Assembly: GCF_011751865.2 (NCBI RefSeq)
Contig: NZ_CP061770.1
Span: 434,001-498,000, forward strand
Direction: 5' to 3'
From: Salinibacterium sp. ZJ70
GTDB lineage: Bacteria > Actinomycetota > Actinomycetes > Actinomycetales > Microbacteriaceae
DNA: 64,000 nt
Positions within the stretch are counted from its first letter, which is position 1; each line of letters starts with the position of its first letter. Made by a program: the position numbers and the translations under genes. A model generated the notes under the pieces. That model searched no databases, was not told the origin of the DNA, and was given only the letters and a program-made list of their open reading frames with translations. Of this stretch, positions 36,926 to 45,500 are shown one piece after another.

Positions 36926-37435
36926 TCAGGCTAGCATGGCTGAGGTCGCCGGATGTGGCCGCGAGGGGCAGTGCGGCACGCTGTGTTCCCGCGGCTGGGG
37001 GGCCTCGAGAAGCTCGAGACGCACCTCGTCCGGGCCGATGAGATACACGTAGCGCCAGCCCTCCAACGGACCCTGTGTGGCGACCTGGGGTGCGCTCGTC
37101 GGGGCGACGCCGAGTGTCGCGGCACGCGCGAGCGCGTCGTCCAGATCCGCGACGATGAGCGCGGCGTGGCACGAGCCGACGCGCGAGGGTTGCGGATCGA
37201 TCGGGTCCCCAGGGGCCCCGCGGTACTCGAGCAGCTCGATGACGGCGCCGCCGCCTGCGGGGGTGACGAACGCCTGCGCGATCTGGGCTCCGCTCGCCCC
37301 CGTCACGGCTTCGACGGCAGGGCCCGACTTGATCAGGGGACCCGTCGCGCTCCCTGCACTCACCGCCGAGTAGAAGCGGATGGCCTCGTCGATGTTGCTC
37401 ACCGTGATGCCGATGTGGTGAAGTGAACTCCTCAA
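36926..37435 (-). CDS. VOC-family (glyoxalase/epimerase-like) protein
   Basis: The start is probably TTG 37435, because the fold begins at once with SSLHHIGITVSNIDEAIRFY. The 169-residue product has two beta-alpha-beta-beta-beta units with metal-ligand candidates His (HHIGI), Glu (IELLEYRG), His (CHAALIV) and Glu (VRLELLEAP). The opening resembles methylmalonyl-CoA epimerase, so an epimerase for a methyl-branched acyl-CoA is possible, but dioxygenase-like VOC proteins look alike. It has its own KstR2-like site, shared with the divergent hexapeptide-repeat gene. Confidence 0.78.
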   Translation of the reverse strand: MRSSLHHIGITVSNIDEAIRFYSAVSAGSATGPLIKSGPAVEAVTGASGAQIAQAFVTPAGGGAVIELLEYRGAPGDPIDPQPSRVGSCHAALIVADLDDALARAATLGVAPTSAPQVATQGPLEGWRYVYLIGPDEVRLELLEAPQPREHSVPHCPSRPHPATSAMLA

Positions 37436-37440
37436 GACCC

Positions 37441-37454
37441 ACCTAACGCTTGGT
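37441..37454. promoter_or_regulatory. KstR2-type operator (8/10)
   Basis: ACCTAACGCTTGGT keeps 8 of 10 fixed bases, with an intact CTTGnT half. It lies between the divergent VOC and hexapeptide-repeat genes, 5 bp before the VOC start codon. Confidence 0.55.
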
Positions 37455-37497
37455 TGTGACGCAGAGCCTACCCGCGCCGCAGGAGAGAGAGGGACCC

Positions 37498-38130
37498 GTG
37501 CCCGCCTACGCGATCGACGGCGTGATCCCCGTCGTGCACCCCCGCGCCTTCGTGCACCCGACCGCGAGCCTCATCGGCGACGTGGAGGTCGGGGCGGACT
37601 GCTACATCGGACCGCACGCCAGCCTGCGGGGCGACTTCGGCCGGATCATCGTCGGCGAGGGGGCGAACGTGCAGGACTCGTGCGTGATCCACGCCTTCCC
37701 GGGTCAGGACGCCGTCATCCGGCCGAACGGCCACATCGGTCACTCTGCAGTGCTCCATGGGTGCACCGTCGGATCGTTCGCCCTCGTGGGGATCGGCGCG
37801 ATCGTGCTCGACGGCGCCGAGATCGGGGACGACGCGCTCGTCGCCGCGGGCTCGCTCGTGCCTGCCCAGAAGCAGATTCCGCCGCGCATGCTCGCGCTCG
37901 GCCGGCCCGTGCAGATCGTGCGCGAGCTCGACGACGACACTCTCGAGTGGAAGCGCAACGGCGTGCGGGTGTATCAGAACCTCGCGGCACGCAGCCTCGC
38001 GACGCTCGTCGAGGTCGCTCCGCTGCCGTGGGCTGACGAGGCACGCCCCCGCGTGAGCACCGGGGCGGACGTCGCCCGCCCGCTTCACGAACGACGCGGG
38101 CATCAGGACGAAGCGGACGCTCCCACCTGA
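37498..38130 (+). CDS. PaaY/gamma-carbonic-anhydrase-like hexapeptide-repeat protein
   Basis: GTG 37498 is preceded by AGGAGAGAGAGGG. The 210-residue product is a left-handed beta-helix (VHPTASLIGDVEVGADCYIG, ASLRGDFGRIIVGEGANVQD, GHIGHSAVLHGC) with the three His ligands of gamma-carbonic anhydrases. PaaY of this family is a thioesterase that rescues CoA in phenylacetate breakdown, a role that would fit here too (inference). Its 3' end overlaps the convergent acyl-CoA dehydrogenase gene by 28 bp. Confidence 0.85.
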   Translation: MPAYAIDGVIPVVHPRAFVHPTASLIGDVEVGADCYIGPHASLRGDFGRIIVGEGANVQDSCVIHAFPGQDAVIRPNGHIGHSAVLHGCTVGSFALVGIGAIVLDGAEIGDDALVAAGSLVPAQKQIPPRMLALGRPVQIVRELDDDTLEWKRNGVRVYQNLAARSLATLVEVAPLPWADEARPRVSTGADVARPLHERRGHQDEADAPT

Positions 38131-39221
38131 TGCGCCGCGTAGGCGCGTCGCACCTCGTGGGGCTGCCCGAACAGCTGGCCGAGGGCGTGGGCGCGCTTGA
38201 AGATCAGGTGCGCGTCGTGCTCCCAGGTGATCGCGATGCCGCCGTGCAGCTGGATGGCTTCGCTCGCCGTGAGAGAGAGCGCCTCGCTGCACCACGACTT
38301 CGCGGCGAGCGACAGACGCTCGGCGTCGGGGTCGCCCGCGGCGAGAGCCGCGGTGGCAGCACGCGCGATGGAGCGCGCCGTCTCGACCTTCACGTGCATA
38401 TCGGCCATCCGATGCTTGAGTGCCTGGAAGGAGCCGATCTGGCGCCCGAACTGCACGCGCTGCAGTGAGTACTCGACCGTCATATCGAGCGCCCGCTGGG
38501 CCACCCCCACCTGCATCGCGCTGATGGATGCGCGAGCGAGCGTGGCGATGCGCGAGATGACGTCCGCATCCGCGCTCAGCAGGCGAGCCTGCGCGGCCTC
38601 GAGCTCGACGCGCGCGACGCGCAGCATCGGGTCCAGCGCCGGCGTGGGCGTGATGGTCGCGTCATCCATCGCCCCAAGCTCGAACAGCGCGGGGCCGTCG
38701 GGAGTGCGCGCGAGGACGATGAGCACGTCCGCACCCTCGCCGTCGAGCACGAGCGGCGCGGATCCGGTGAGCATCCAGGCGTCGTCGCGCGGCGCCGCAG
38801 CGATCCCCACAGCCGTCGGATCCCAGCGTCCGCTCGGAGCAGCCCACGCGAGGGCGGCGCGCTGGCTGCCTGAGGCGATCGCGGGCAGTAAGCGCGCGCA
38901 GCTGTCGGCCTCGCCAGCGGCGAGGATCGCCTGACCGGCGAGCATCGCCGAGGCGAGGTAGGGCGTCGGCGCGAGAGAGTAGCCGAGCTCTTCGAGCACG
39001 ATGCCCGCCTCGACGAGGGTCGCGCCCAATCCGTCGAACTCCTCGGGGATCGCCACGGCCGCCGCGCCCATCTCCTCGACGAGCATCCCCCACAGCTTCG
39101 CGTCGAAGCCGGAAGGGCTCTCCGCGGCGGCGCGGGACGCGCCCGTGGGCGCGTGGCGTTCGAGAAGTGCGCGGACGGCGCCCGCGAGTTCGCTCTGCTC
39201 TTCGGTGAGTCCGGTGTCCAC
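38103..39221 (-). CDS. acyl-CoA dehydrogenase (FadE33-like position)
   Basis: GTG 39221 with AAGGA upstream gives 372 residues, the third dehydrogenase of the run. The flavin-binding C-terminal region QRVQFGRQIGSFQALKHRMA and ITWEHDAHLIFKRAH are typical. In Mycobacterium, FadE31, FadE32 and FadE33 lie in this order and form alpha2beta2 heteromers that oxidise C/D-ring-derived CoA esters. The N-terminal domain is longer than in FadE33. Ten base pairs separate it from the next gene upstream. Confidence 0.85.
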   Translation of the reverse strand: MDTGLTEEQSELAGAVRALLERHAPTGASRAAAESPSGFDAKLWGMLVEEMGAAAVAIPEEFDGLGATLVEAGIVLEELGYSLAPTPYLASAMLAGQAILAAGEADSCARLLPAIASGSQRAALAWAAPSGRWDPTAVGIAAAPRDDAWMLTGSAPLVLDGEGADVLIVLARTPDGPALFELGAMDDATITPTPALDPMLRVARVELEAAQARLLSADADVISRIATLARASISAMQVGVAQRALDMTVEYSLQRVQFGRQIGSFQALKHRMADMHVKVETARSIARAATAALAAGDPDAERLSLAAKSWCSEALSLTASEAIQLHGGIAITWEHDAHLIFKRAHALGQLFGQPHEVRRAYAAHQVGASASS

Positions 39222-39231
39222 TGTGCTGTCC

Positions 39232-40194
39232 TTAGGAGGCGAGAAGGCTGCGGGCGATGCGGTCGCGGTGGTGCTCCTGGGTGCCCCAGGCCTGGTCATG
39301 GGCGACCGCGCGGGCGAGCCAGATGCTCACATCGTGCTCGCGGGTGTAGCCGATGGCGCCGTGCACCTGCAGCGCGGTCTGAGCCGCCAGGCGCGCCGCT
39401 GCGCCCGCTGCGACCTTGGCGGCCGACACGTCGCGAGAATGCTTGCTCGTGCCCGCGCTGAGGGCTGCGCCCCAGACGAGCGGCCGGGCGAAGCTCAGCG
39501 CCACGCGCACATCGGCGAGCTGGTGCTTGAGCGACTGGTACTGGCCTACAGGCGCCCCGAATTGCTCGCGGACCTTCGCGTACTCGACGGACTCTGCGAG
39601 GAGGCGCTCACCCGTGCCGACGAGTCCCGCCGCACAGGCGAGAGTCGTCTCGTCCACCGCTGATGCGATGACGGCGGGGTCGACATCACGGGGGCTTCCC
39701 GTGGCGGTGAGCGGGAACAGCCTCCGCGCTGGGTCGATGGAGGCGATCGCCCCCCCGGGGTCGGCGGCCGCCACGTGCGATTCGGCGATCGCGTAGTGGC
39801 GGTTCGCGACGTGCGCGTCGAGCGCGAGCGGGGCGATGCCGGCGACGGTAGCGGTGCCGATGAGCGTGCCGTCGGCGAGGCCGGCGCGATCCTCGTCGTC
39901 GACGAGGTGCGGCAGGAGCGCGATACTCTCGAGCATCGGTCCGGGCACGCTGTGCCAGCCCAGGCGCTCCGCGACCACGACGAGGTCGCTCGTGGAGCCG
40001 CCGAAGCCGCCCAGTGCCTCGTCGACGCGCAGGCCCATGAGGCCCGCCTCGGCGAGCTGCGCCCACAGGGCGAGCCCCGGCGCGGTGTCGCCGTCGACCC
40101 AGGCGCGGGCGACCCGGGCTCCGCCGTTGGCCGAGATGATGTCGTCGACTGCGTCGACGATCGCGAGCTGCTCGTCGGTGGACAGGAAGCGCAT
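39232..40194 (-). CDS. acyl-CoA dehydrogenase (FadE32-like)
   Basis: The 320-residue product is short for an acyl-CoA dehydrogenase, but that is the known size of FadE32 (from memory), a subunit of a heteromeric enzyme. It shows YAKVREQFGAPVGQYQSLKH and HGAIGYTREHDVSIWLARA. It starts inside the stop of the preceding dehydrogenase (ATGA), which supports a complex of the two. Probably acts on MOODA-CoA or a related degradation product. Confidence 0.85.
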   Translation of the reverse strand: MRFLSTDEQLAIVDAVDDIISANGGARVARAWVDGDTAPGLALWAQLAEAGLMGLRVDEALGGFGGSTSDLVVVAERLGWHSVPGPMLESIALLPHLVDDEDRAGLADGTLIGTATVAGIAPLALDAHVANRHYAIAESHVAAADPGGAIASIDPARRLFPLTATGSPRDVDPAVIASAVDETTLACAAGLVGTGERLLAESVEYAKVREQFGAPVGQYQSLKHQLADVRVALSFARPLVWGAALSAGTSKHSRDVSAAKVAAGAAARLAAQTALQVHGAIGYTREHDVSIWLARAVAHDQAWGTQEHHRDRIARSLLAS

Positions 40195-41363
40195 CACGCC
40201 TTCTTTCCGTCGCGCGGAAGCCCGAGGATGCGCTCCGCGATGATGTTGCGCTGGATTTCGTTCGTGCCCGCGTAGATCGGGCCGGCGAGGGAAAAGAGGT
40301 AGTCGTCGACCCAGCGGCCACCGTCGACGGCACCGCTGCCGCGCAGCTCGCCTTCGGCTCCCAGCATCCGCAGTCCCGTCGCCTGGATGTCCCGGTCGAG
40401 CTCCGACCAGAAGACCTTGTTCATGCTGCCCTCGGCGCCGACCGACTCCCCGTCGAGCATCCGGCTGACGGTGCCCCAGGTGAAGAGGCGGTACGCCTGC
40501 GCTCCGATCCATGCGTCGACCACGTCGTCGGCGGTGCGGGTGCCGACCGTGCCGCGCTCGCGGAACAGCTCGGTGAGACGGGCGCTCGCGGCGAGGAACC
40601 GACCGGGCGCACGCAACGACAACCCCCGCTCGTTGCCGGCGGTGCTCATCGCCACGCGCCAGCCGTCCCCGGGGGCGCCCAGCACGTCGCTGTCGGGAAC
40701 GAAGACGTCGTCGAAGTAGATCTCGGCGAATCCGGTGTCGCCGTCGATCTGGGTGATCGGGCGCACCGTGATGCCCTCGGCGTCGAGCGGGAACAGGAAG
40801 TAGGTGAGGCCCGCGTGACGCGACGCGCTCGGGTCGGAGCGGAACAGTCCGAATCCGCGGTCGGCCCAGACAGCGCGCGAGCTCCACGTCTTCTGCCCGT
40901 TGAGGAGCCATCCGCCGCGCGCGTTGTCACGGGTAGCGGTGCTGCGGATGCTCGCGAGATCGCTGCCAGCGCCCGGCTCCGACCACGCCTGTGCCCAGAT
41001 GAGCGAGCCGTCGGTCATGTGCGGGAGGTAGCGGGCGTGCTGCTCGGGAGTGCCGTACTCGAACAGGATCGGCGCGAGCAGCGAGATCCCGTTCTGGGAG
41101 ACGCGCGTGGGGGCGCCGGAGAGGTAGTACTCCTCCTCGAACAGCACCCATTCGATCAGTCCGGCGTCGCGCCCGCCGTACTCGGCGGGCCAGGAGACGA
41201 CCGACCATCCGCCCGCGTGCAGGGTGGCCTCCCATTCCCGATGGGCGCGGAATCCTGCTTCGCTGTCCATCGAGGGCAGCGGGGAGACTGGCACGTTCTC
41301 GGCCAGCCAGGTGCGAGCCTCGAGACGGAAGGCGTCCTGCTCGGGGGTGAGGTCGAGGTTCAT
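40194..41363 (-). CDS. acyl-CoA dehydrogenase (FadE31-like)
   Basis: The 389-residue full-length dehydrogenase has QAWSEPGAGSDLASIRSTAT and GGWLLNGQKTWSSRAVWAD (FAD/substrate strand) and ends with PIYAGTNEIQRNIIAERILG. It is coupled by ATGA overlaps to both the hydratase upstream and the short dehydrogenase downstream. The three-dehydrogenase order matches fadE31-fadE32-fadE33. Electrons would go to the ETF genes at 60833-62612. Confidence 0.88.
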   Translation of the reverse strand: MNLDLTPEQDAFRLEARTWLAENVPVSPLPSMDSEAGFRAHREWEATLHAGGWSVVSWPAEYGGRDAGLIEWVLFEEEYYLSGAPTRVSQNGISLLAPILFEYGTPEQHARYLPHMTDGSLIWAQAWSEPGAGSDLASIRSTATRDNARGGWLLNGQKTWSSRAVWADRGFGLFRSDPSASRHAGLTYFLFPLDAEGITVRPITQIDGDTGFAEIYFDDVFVPDSDVLGAPGDGWRVAMSTAGNERGLSLRAPGRFLAASARLTELFRERGTVGTRTADDVVDAWIGAQAYRLFTWGTVSRMLDGESVGAEGSMNKVFWSELDRDIQATGLRMLGAEGELRGSGAVDGGRWVDDYLFSLAGPIYAGTNEIQRNIIAERILGLPRDGKKA

Positions 41364-42202
41364 GCGCTCGCCTTCTTGATGTCGGACACGTTGATGTTGC
41401 CAAGGGAGTCGGACTGCACCTCGGCGTTGTGGGAGTGCGCCACGTGGTGGAGGCCGAAGATGGAGTCCATGCCTGAGCGCATGCCCATGAGGTCCTCGGC
41501 CTGGTTGACGGCCATCTTGGTCAGGGCGAGCCCGAACCGCGGCATGCGGGCGATCCGCTCCGCGATCGCGAGGGTGCGGTCTTCGAGTTCGTCGCGCGGG
41601 ACGACATGGTTGACCATGCCGAGTTCGTACGCACGCTGGGCAGGCATCCGCTCGCCGGTGTAGAGGAACTCCTTGGCTGCGCGCGGGTTCATGACCCAAG
41701 GGTGGGCGAAGAATTCGACCCCGGGGATGCCCATCTGCACCACCGGGTCCGAGAAGAAGGCGTCGTCGCTCGCGACGATGAAGTCGCACGACCAGGCCAG
41801 CATGAGCCCGCCCGCGATGCAGGCCCCCTGCACCATCGCGATGACCGGCTTCGGGATGGCGCGCCAGCGACGGCACATCCCGAGGTAGACCTCGGATTCG
41901 CGCGCGATGCGCGAGTCGGCGCCGAGGGCTCCGACGTGGTCCCACCAGATCACCGCTCGGCGGTCGAAGCTCTGGTCGATGTCGCGTCCGGGTGTGCCGA
42001 TGTCGTGTCCAGCGCAGAAGTGGGTTCCCGCTCCGCCGAGGATGATGACGGCGACCTCATCGTCGTCGACGGCACGTGCGAAGGCCGAGTCGAGCGCGTA
42101 GGTCATCTGGGAGTTCTGGGCGTTGCGGTACTCCGGACGGTTGAGCCGGATGATCGCGGTGCTCCCCCGGAGCTCGTATGTGACGACGTCGGTGTCTGTC
42201 AT
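41360..42202 (-). CDS. enoyl-CoA hydratase/isomerase family protein
   Basis: The 280-residue crotonase has the oxyanion-hole strings GGAGTHFCAGHDIG and GACIAGGLMLAWSCDF. It is first in a four-gene minus-strand operon with three acyl-CoA dehydrogenases and has a perfect KstR2 operator 25 bp upstream of the start. AGGTGG precedes the ATG at 42202. A 20-residue insert (DQSFDRRAVIWWDHVG) follows the first motif. It likely hydrates the enoyl-CoA formed by the dehydrogenases. It is not EchA20, which lies at 48150. Confidence 0.85.
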   Translation of the reverse strand: MTDTDVVTYELRGSTAIIRLNRPEYRNAQNSQMTYALDSAFARAVDDDEVAVIILGGAGTHFCAGHDIGTPGRDIDQSFDRRAVIWWDHVGALGADSRIARESEVYLGMCRRWRAIPKPVIAMVQGACIAGGLMLAWSCDFIVASDDAFFSDPVVQMGIPGVEFFAHPWVMNPRAAKEFLYTGERMPAQRAYELGMVNHVVPRDELEDRTLAIAERIARMPRFGLALTKMAVNQAEDLMGMRSGMDSIFGLHHVAHSHNAEVQSDSLGNINVSDIKKASA

Positions 42203-42227
42203 CGCGCCCCACCTTTCGAATCGACCA

Positions 42228-42241
42228 ATCAAGTGCTTGGT
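42228..42241. promoter_or_regulatory. KstR2-type operator (perfect)
   Basis: ATCAAGTGCTTGGT matches AnCAAGnnCTTGnT at all fixed positions. It lies between the divergent hydratase-dehydrogenase operon and the fadE30-ipdF-fadA6 operon. Confidence 0.87.
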
Positions 42242-42298
42242 TGCTAGCATACGGGAAGTTGGGAAGCCGGTCTCGAAGAGATCCGAGTGGAGGTGAAC

Positions 42299-43468
42299 GT
42301 GGGAGCGAGCAGCGAATCGCCCGAAGATGCAGCGTTCCGTGCGGAGATCCGCACATGGCTGGATGAGAACCTCACCGGCGATTTCGCCGCGCTGAAAGGT
42401 CTCGGAGGCTCCGGCCGCGAGCACGAGGCCTTCGACGAGCGCCGCGCGTGGAACCAGCACATGGCCGCACATGGCTGGACGTGCGTCGGCTGGCCGAAGG
42501 AGCATGGCGGACGCGGTCTCAGCCTGCAGCAGCAGGTGATCTTCCACGAGGAGTACGCGCGCTCGGAAGCCCCCGCGCGCATCAACCATCTCGGAGAGGA
42601 GCTGCTCGGGCCGACCCTCATCGCGCACGGCACCCCCGAGCAGCAGGCGCGGTTCCTCCCCGGTATCCGCGACGTCACGGAGCTGTGGTGTCAGGGCTAT
42701 TCGGAGCCGGGCGCGGGAAGCGACCTCGCGAACGTCTCCACCCGGGCGCGGCTCGACGGCGATCGCTGGGTGATCAACGGCCAGAAGGTGTGGACCTCGC
42801 TCGCGACGCAGGCGATGTGGTGCTTCGTCGTCGCGCGCACTGGAGAAGGCACGCGGCGCCACGACGGGCTCTCCTACCTGCTCGTTCCCATGGACCAGCC
42901 CGGAGTCGAAGTGCGTCCGATCGTGCAGCTCACCGGCACGAGCGAGTTCAACGAGGTCTTCTTCACCGATGCTGTCACCGACGCATCCCTGGTGGTCGGC
43001 CCCGTCGGCGGAGGATGGCCCGTCGCGATGGCGACACTCGGCTTCGAGCGAGGCGTCTCGACCCTCGCGCAGCAGATCGCCTTCCGTCGCGAGCTCGACG
43101 CCATCATCGACACGGCTCGTGCGTACGGCCTGCTCGACGACGCCGTCATCGTCGACCGGATCGTGCGCGCCCAGATCGGACTCGACGTGATGCGCCACCA
43201 TGCGCTGCGCACGCTCGGCGGAGAGCAGGGCTACGGGGCCTCTGTGGCGAAACTGCTCTGGTCGGGATGGCATCGGGATCTCGGCGAGCTCGCGATGCTC
43301 GTTCGTGGACCGAGCGCCCTCACCGTCGAGGCGCCCTATGAGCTCGACGTCGATCAGTCCCTCTTCCTCTTCACGCGCGCGGATACCCTCTACGGAGGCT
43401 CCGATGAGGTGCAGCGCAACGTCATCGCCGAGCGCGTGCTCGGCCTACCTCGAGAGGCTCGCGCATGA
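42299..43468 (+). CDS. fadE30: acyl-CoA dehydrogenase FadE30
   Basis: GTG 42299 has GGAGG at good spacing; an upstream GTG at 42287 lacks one. The 389-residue product has FAALKGLGGSGREHEAFDER, GEELLGPTLIAHGTPEQQ and VTELWCQGYSEPGAGSDLA, almost the same as mycobacterial FadE30 as I remember it. FadE30 starts beta-oxidation of the propionyl side chain of (5-OH-)HIP-CoA. It leads an operon with ipdF (ATGA overlap) and fadA6. Confidence 0.92.
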   Translation: MGASSESPEDAAFRAEIRTWLDENLTGDFAALKGLGGSGREHEAFDERRAWNQHMAAHGWTCVGWPKEHGGRGLSLQQQVIFHEEYARSEAPARINHLGEELLGPTLIAHGTPEQQARFLPGIRDVTELWCQGYSEPGAGSDLANVSTRARLDGDRWVINGQKVWTSLATQAMWCFVVARTGEGTRRHDGLSYLLVPMDQPGVEVRPIVQLTGTSEFNEVFFTDAVTDASLVVGPVGGGWPVAMATLGFERGVSTLAQQIAFRRELDAIIDTARAYGLLDDAVIVDRIVRAQIGLDVMRHHALRTLGGEQGYGASVAKLLWSGWHRDLGELAMLVRGPSALTVEAPYELDVDQSLFLFTRADTLYGGSDEVQRNVIAERVLGLPREARA

Positions 43469-44256
43469 GACCCGCACGGACCCCGGACTACGTTCCCGCT
43501 CACGGTCTGCTCGCAGGACGCCGAGTCGTCGTCACGGCGGCCGCCGGTGCGGGCATCGGCTCCGCGGTTGCAACGCGCGTGCTCGAAGAGGGCGCCGCGC
43601 TCGTCGTGATCGGCGACACGCACGATGGCCGACTCGACGCGGCCCGCGCGGAGCTCGCGGAGCGCTTCGGCGACGACCGCGTGCGCGCCGCCGTGTGCGA
43701 CGTCACCGACGAGACTCAGGTGTCGGCGCTGTTCGAACTCGCCGACGACGCCGGAGGCTTCGACATCCTCATCAACAACGCCGGACTCGGCGGCGAGGTC
43801 TCGGTCCTCGACATGCAGGACGACCAGTGGGCGAAGGTCATCGACGTCACGCTCACCGGCACGTTCCGCTGCATCCGCGCCGCAGGCCGCCGCTGGGTCG
43901 CCTCCGGCACCCGGGGCGTGATCGTTAACAACGCCTCCGTCATCGGATGGCGCGCGCAGGAGGGGCAGGCGCACTATGCTGCGGCGAAGGCGGGCGTCAT
44001 GGCGCTCACCCGCTCGGCGGCGATGGACCTGGCCGAGCACGGCATTCGGGTCAACGCGGTGTCTCCGAGCCTCGCGATGCATCCGTTCCTCGCCAAGGTG
44101 ACCACGCCCGAGCGTCTTGAGGAGCTCACCTCGCGTGAGGCGTTCGGCCGCGCGGCCGAGCCGTGGGAAGTCGCCAATGTGATGGTCTTCCTCGCGAGCG
44201 ACTATTCGTCGTATATGACCGGCGAAGTGGTCTCGGTCAGCAGTCAGCACGCCTAA
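43465..44256 (+). CDS. ipdF: SDR dehydrogenase IpdF
   Basis: The 263-residue SDR shows VVVTAAAGAGIGSAVATRVL, INNAGLGGEVSVLDMQDDQW and HYAAAKAGVMALTRSAAMDL, then FLASDYSSYMTGEVVSVSSQH. All of these match mycobacterial IpdF closely (from memory). IpdF oxidises the 5-hydroxyl of the HIP-derived CoA ester during C/D-ring breakdown. The catalytic YxxxK is intact. It follows fadE30 by overlap and precedes fadA6 by 21 bp, the same neighbours as in Mycobacterium. Confidence 0.9.
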   Translation: MRPARTPDYVPAHGLLAGRRVVVTAAAGAGIGSAVATRVLEEGAALVVIGDTHDGRLDAARAELAERFGDDRVRAAVCDVTDETQVSALFELADDAGGFDILINNAGLGGEVSVLDMQDDQWAKVIDVTLTGTFRCIRAAGRRWVASGTRGVIVNNASVIGWRAQEGQAHYAAAKAGVMALTRSAAMDLAEHGIRVNAVSPSLAMHPFLAKVTTPERLEELTSREAFGRAAEPWEVANVMVFLASDYSSYMTGEVVSVSSQHA

Positions 44257-44277
44257 CCCCAGCCAGAGGAGTCAACG

Positions 44278-45429
44278 ATGACCATCGCATATCTCGTCGA
44301 CGCGGTTCGCAGCCCCGTCGGTAAGCGGGGCGGCAGCCTCGCCGGCATCCACTCTGCCGACCTCGCAGCACACGCCATCACCGCACTCGTCGAGCGCTCG
44401 GGTGTGGATCCGGGGCGGATCGATGATGTGATCCTCGGCTGCACCGACACGCTCGGCTCCCAAGCTGGCAACATCGCGCGCACCGCGTGGCTCGTCGCCG
44501 GCTATCCCGAGCATGTTCCGGGAGTCACGGTCGACCGCCAGTGCGGGTCGAGCCAGCAGGCGGTGCACTTCGCCGCGCAGGCCGTCATGAGCGGCACGCA
44601 GGATCTGGTGATCGCGGGCGGTGTGCAGAACATGTCGGCGATCCCCATCTCGTCCGCCATGATCGTCGGCCAGCAGTACGGCTTCAGCACCCCGTTCGCC
44701 GAGTCGGACGGCTGGCGTGCGCGCTTCGGCGACCAGGAGGTCTCGCAGTTCCGGGCGGCCCAGATGATCGCCGACCGCTGGAGTCTCACGCGCGAGCAGA
44801 TGGAGCAGTTCGCGTTCGAGAGCCACCAGCGAGCGATCGCCGCCGCCGACGAGGGGCGGTTCGCACGCGAGATCGCCCCGATCGCCGGGCTCGGTCACGA
44901 CGAGGGGCCTCGCCGTGACACGTCGCTCGAGCGCATGGCGGGGCTCGACCCGCTCGCGGAGGGCGGCAGCATCACCGCGGCTGTCGCCTCGCAGCTTTCC
45001 GACGCCTCGAGCGCCGTCCTGGTCGCATCCGAACGGGCCGTGCAGGAGCACTCGCTCACCCCGCGCGCGCGGATCCACCACCTGAGTGTGCGGGCCGCGG
45101 ATCCGGTGTGGATGCTGACGGCACCCATCCCGGCGACGCAGCACGCCCTCGAGCGCGCGGGGATGTCGGTCGACGACATCGACCTGTTCGAGGTGAACGA
45201 GGCATTCGCGTCGGTCGTGCTGGCGTGGCAGAAGGAGCTTGGAATCGAACGCGAGCGCGTCAACGTCAATGGCGGAGGCATTGCCCTCGGACACCCAATC
45301 GGAGCCACCGGCACCCGGCTGATGACCACCCTGCTGAACGAGCTCGAGCGCACCGGGGGGCGCTACGGCCTGCAGACGATGTGCGAGGGCGGCGGAGTCG
45401 CCAACGTCACCATCATCGAACGGCTCTGA
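44278..45429 (+). CDS. fadA6: thiolase FadA6
   Basis: The 383-residue thiolase has the acylation Cys89 in VDRQCGSSQQ, the His in ALGHPIGATG and the base Cys in LQTMCEGGGVANVTIIERL. The strings VGKRGGSLAGIHSADLA and GVQNMSAIPISSAMIVG match FadA6 of Mycobacterium (memory). FadA6 cleaves the beta-ketoacyl-CoA after IpdF and again after ring opening. It ends the fadE30-ipdF-fadA6 operon, facing ipdC. Confidence 0.92.
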   Translation: MTIAYLVDAVRSPVGKRGGSLAGIHSADLAAHAITALVERSGVDPGRIDDVILGCTDTLGSQAGNIARTAWLVAGYPEHVPGVTVDRQCGSSQQAVHFAAQAVMSGTQDLVIAGGVQNMSAIPISSAMIVGQQYGFSTPFAESDGWRARFGDQEVSQFRAAQMIADRWSLTREQMEQFAFESHQRAIAAADEGRFAREIAPIAGLGHDEGPRRDTSLERMAGLDPLAEGGSITAAVASQLSDASSAVLVASERAVQEHSLTPRARIHHLSVRAADPVWMLTAPIPATQHALERAGMSVDDIDLFEVNEAFASVVLAWQKELGIERERVNVNGGGIALGHPIGATGTRLMTTLLNELERTGGRYGLQTMCEGGGVANVTIIERL

Positions 45430-45451
45430 CCGTCACACGACGCACGGAGAG

Positions 45452-45478
45452 GCGGCGATGCGAGACCCGGATCGCCGC
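45452..45478. terminator. hairpin between convergent fadA6 and ipdC
   Basis: GCGGCGAT (45452-45459) pairs with ATCGCCGC (45471-45478) around an 11-nt loop. It lies in the 71-bp gap between convergent stops and may terminate both operons. No T run follows. Confidence 0.5.
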
Positions 45479-45500
45479 GCACCCTCACGTCGCGACCGCA

